Origin: a virus
DNA length: 23,747 nt
Strand: one strand, 5' to 3'
IMG/VR virus record: IMGVR_UViG_3300042397_000002
Coordinates: 1 to 23,747 of that record
Shown: piece by piece, positions 22,268-23,747 of the stretch
How the letters are laid out: each line of letters starts with the position of its first letter
Numbering within the stretch: position 1 is the stretch's first letter
Program-made: the position numbers and the translations under genes
The notes under the pieces: model-generated
What the model saw: the letters and a program-made list of their open reading frames with translations, nothing else
The model's database searches: none
What the model was told of the DNA's origin: nothing

Positions 22268-23747
22268 GTCCAGAAGAATGGTTGGCATCACAGACTAAGC
22301 AGGCAGCTCCAGCAGCTCCTGCTCCATCACCTACGGCCACAGCACCAGCTGCGGCTCCAATGTCTCCTGAGCAATGGGCGGCATCACAGCCAAAGCCAAT
22401 GGGCTTCTTGGAAGGTATCGTTGAGTCGGTCACTGGTCGCGCTCGCGCAACGCCTGAGACCCAAGCATTGCCTGAGTGGACAAGCATGCCTGAACTCAAT
22501 CAAATGAGCGTGGCATCGTTTAAAACAGCACTTGGCACACTCTTGAGCAACCCCAAGGAAACAGTGCAGATTCTGCAAGCCAACTTCCCTGGCGTTCAGA
22601 TTCGTCAAGATGCCAAGGGAAACTACTTACTGCGCTCGTCGGTAGATCAAAAAGAGTATGCAATCCCACCAGGCTTCACGATGGGTGACATCCCACGCGC
22701 AGTCGGTGGCATTGCGGCCTTCACACCCGCAGGCCGAGCTGCAACAATCCCTGGTGCAATCGTGGCTGGTGGTGCAACTCAAGCGGCAATTGAAGCAACC
22801 CAAGCTAGCACTGGTGGCAAGTTCGACACTGGAGAGGTTCTTATGGCTGGCGCTACAGGCCCAGCAGGACAGATCATTCAGCGTGTGGCACCTCCGGTCG
22901 TCCAAGCTGTCAAAAAAGGCGTACAGCGCGTCACAGGCAAAGCGCCAGCACCTGCACCAGCAGCAGGCGCACCAGGCGCTCCAATGGGCACCGCAATGGC
23001 CCCAGAAGCGCCTCCAGCAGCTCCAGTGGCCGCAGCAATGCCAGAGGCAGCACCAACCGTCCCAGAAGTTCCAGTCGCGCCAACTGCACCAGCAGTGGCT
23101 CCATTGGTGACAGAAGTGACCGAGGAAGAAGTTGGCAATCTGGTCAAGAAGGCATCTGGCACAGGCTTTGGCTCGACTGGCGCACGCGACAGGTTGGCCG
23201 ATCTTGCCCAAGTCAACGTGGCAGCCAAGGAAGCAGCCGATCGCCTTGGCATCCAATTGCCTGCCGATGTGTTCAGCGACAACCCACAAGTTCGAGCAGC
23301 CGCAGGCCTGACAAGATCAGCCGCAGGCACTGAGGCCGAGGCTGCATGGCGCAACACCGTCACGCAGGCCGTGGACAAGGCCGATGATGTGATCAAGCAA
23401 TTCGATGCCACATTTGTCGAAGGCGCAGTCGCACCTGGCGTGGTGTCGCAAAAGATCAAAGACTCGCTGACCGCGACTCGCTCAGACCTTAATGCACAGG
23501 CAAGCAAGGTCTACAACGCAGTCGACGAAGTGGTGCCAAAGACATCGGTGGTGGAACTGCCAAAGCTCAAAGCAACCCTTGACACCGTCAAGGCTGAGGT
23601 TGGCGAGAAAGGCATGTCCGCAGCCGAGCGCAACTTGGCCAAGATGATCGAGGAAGGCAACATCACGTATGGCCGACTCAAGCGCGAGAAAACTCTGATC
23701 GGAAACGCCATCAACAAGATGGAGTCACCCTACGGCAGCATGGCCGA
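22264..23747 (+). CDS. gp16-like ejection protein, 3' end outside window
   Basis: An open frame starts at ATG 22264 and runs to the window end (494 codons, no stop). The first 45 residues contain two SPE(E/Q)W(L/A)ASQ copies (MSPEEWLASQ and MSPEQWAASQ) flanking an Ala/Pro stretch. A conserved block follows, FPGVQIRQDAKGNYLLRSSV and EYAIPPGFTMGDIPRAVGGI, then a hydrophobic Gly/Ala region (about residues 150-205) able to insert in a membrane. Next come a long Pro/Ala linker and a helical region that is cut off. The layout and the position after gp7 and gp20 analogues indicate a P22 gp16-type ejection protein (609 aa in P22), which helps DNA cross the inner membrane. Function is by position and composition, not by catalytic motif. 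Confidence 0.8.
   Translation, partial: MSPEEWLASQTKQAAPAAPAPSPTATAPAAAPMSPEQWAASQPKPMGFLEGIVESVTGRARATPETQALPEWTSMPELNQMSVASFKTALGTLLSNPKETVQILQANFPGVQIRQDAKGNYLLRSSVDQKEYAIPPGFTMGDIPRAVGGIAAFTPAGRAATIPGAIVAGGATQAAIEATQASTGGKFDTGEVLMAGATGPAGQIIQRVAPPVVQAVKKGVQRVTGKAPAPAPAAGAPGAPMGTAMAPEAPPAAPVAAAMPEAAPTVPEVPVAPTAPAVAPLVTEVTEEEVGNLVKKASGTGFGSTGARDRLADLAQVNVAAKEAADRLGIQLPADVFSDNPQVRAAAGLTRSAAGTEAEAAWRNTVTQAVDKADDVIKQFDATFVEGAVAPGVVSQKIKDSLTATRSDLNAQASKVYNAVDEVVPKTSVVELPKLKATLDTVKAEVGEKGMSAAERNLAKMIEEGNITYGRLKREKTLIGNAINKMESPYGSMA

Noticed and set aside
22627-23289. 220-codon minus-strand frame rich in Trp and Cys
   Set aside because: Composition is what the complement of the Pro/Ala-rich gp16-like gene gives; no motif.
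1-23747. tRNA genes and integration sites
   Set aside because: No cloverleaf-like sequence with a GTTCRA-type T arm, no integrase and no attachment-site repeat was seen by eye.

Overview
The window is part of a tailed-phage genome, most likely a podovirus with a P22-type head and tail. No host chromosomal gene is visible. Protein resemblances, moderate GC content and the phage families seen suggest a betaproteobacterial (Burkholderiales-like, perhaps freshwater) host, but that is inference. No integrase, repressor, lysis gene, tRNA or CRISPR array is visible, so lifestyle cannot be decided.

Left arm, minus strand (1-4124): a leftward early operon for DNA metabolism. In transcription order it holds an AAA ATPase (RecA-fold P-loop), a small unknown protein, a DUF669-type protein (likely ssDNA-related), a PD-(D/E)XK nuclease with a Cas4/AddB-like cysteine set, a C5-cytosine methyltransferase interrupted at a G14 tract, and a superfamily 2 helicase cut by the window edge. 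ATGA overlaps link several of these genes.

Switch region and right early genes (4125-6843): a 123-bp divergent regulatory gap, a 61-aa helix-turn-helix protein, a large Toprim/RepA-type primase-helicase, and a 219-bp non-coding stretch with three perfect DnaA boxes (TTATCCACA), GGAACGG-type short repeats and a perfect hairpin, which is a probable replication origin. A 60-aa small protein then leads into packaging.

Late region, plus strand (6840-23747): small and large terminase, P22-type portal, scaffold, P22-type coat, a strong intrinsic terminator, two small lysine-rich proteins, a small HeH/SAP-like protein, gp4-like tail accessory factor, three small probable virion proteins, gp10-like DNA stabilization protein, a long fibre with an S74 self-cleaving chaperone domain, a small structural-like protein, a Cys-rich HiPIP-like protein, a cupin protein, and three ejection proteins resembling gp7, gp20 and gp16 (the last truncated by the window end). 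The order follows P22 (3-2-1-8-5-4-10-26-14-7-20-16), with the fibre in the gp26 needle slot and the cupin in the gp14 slot.

Most notable: (1) a G14 tract in the methyltransferase, where three tract lengths give three C-termini, two of which carry recognisable methyltransferase sequence read from the same bases; (2) a compact H-type RNA pseudoknot candidate just upstream of the scaffold start, a gene known to be autoregulated in P22; (3) the DnaA-box/iteron origin; (4) striking over-use of the palindrome TGGCCA.
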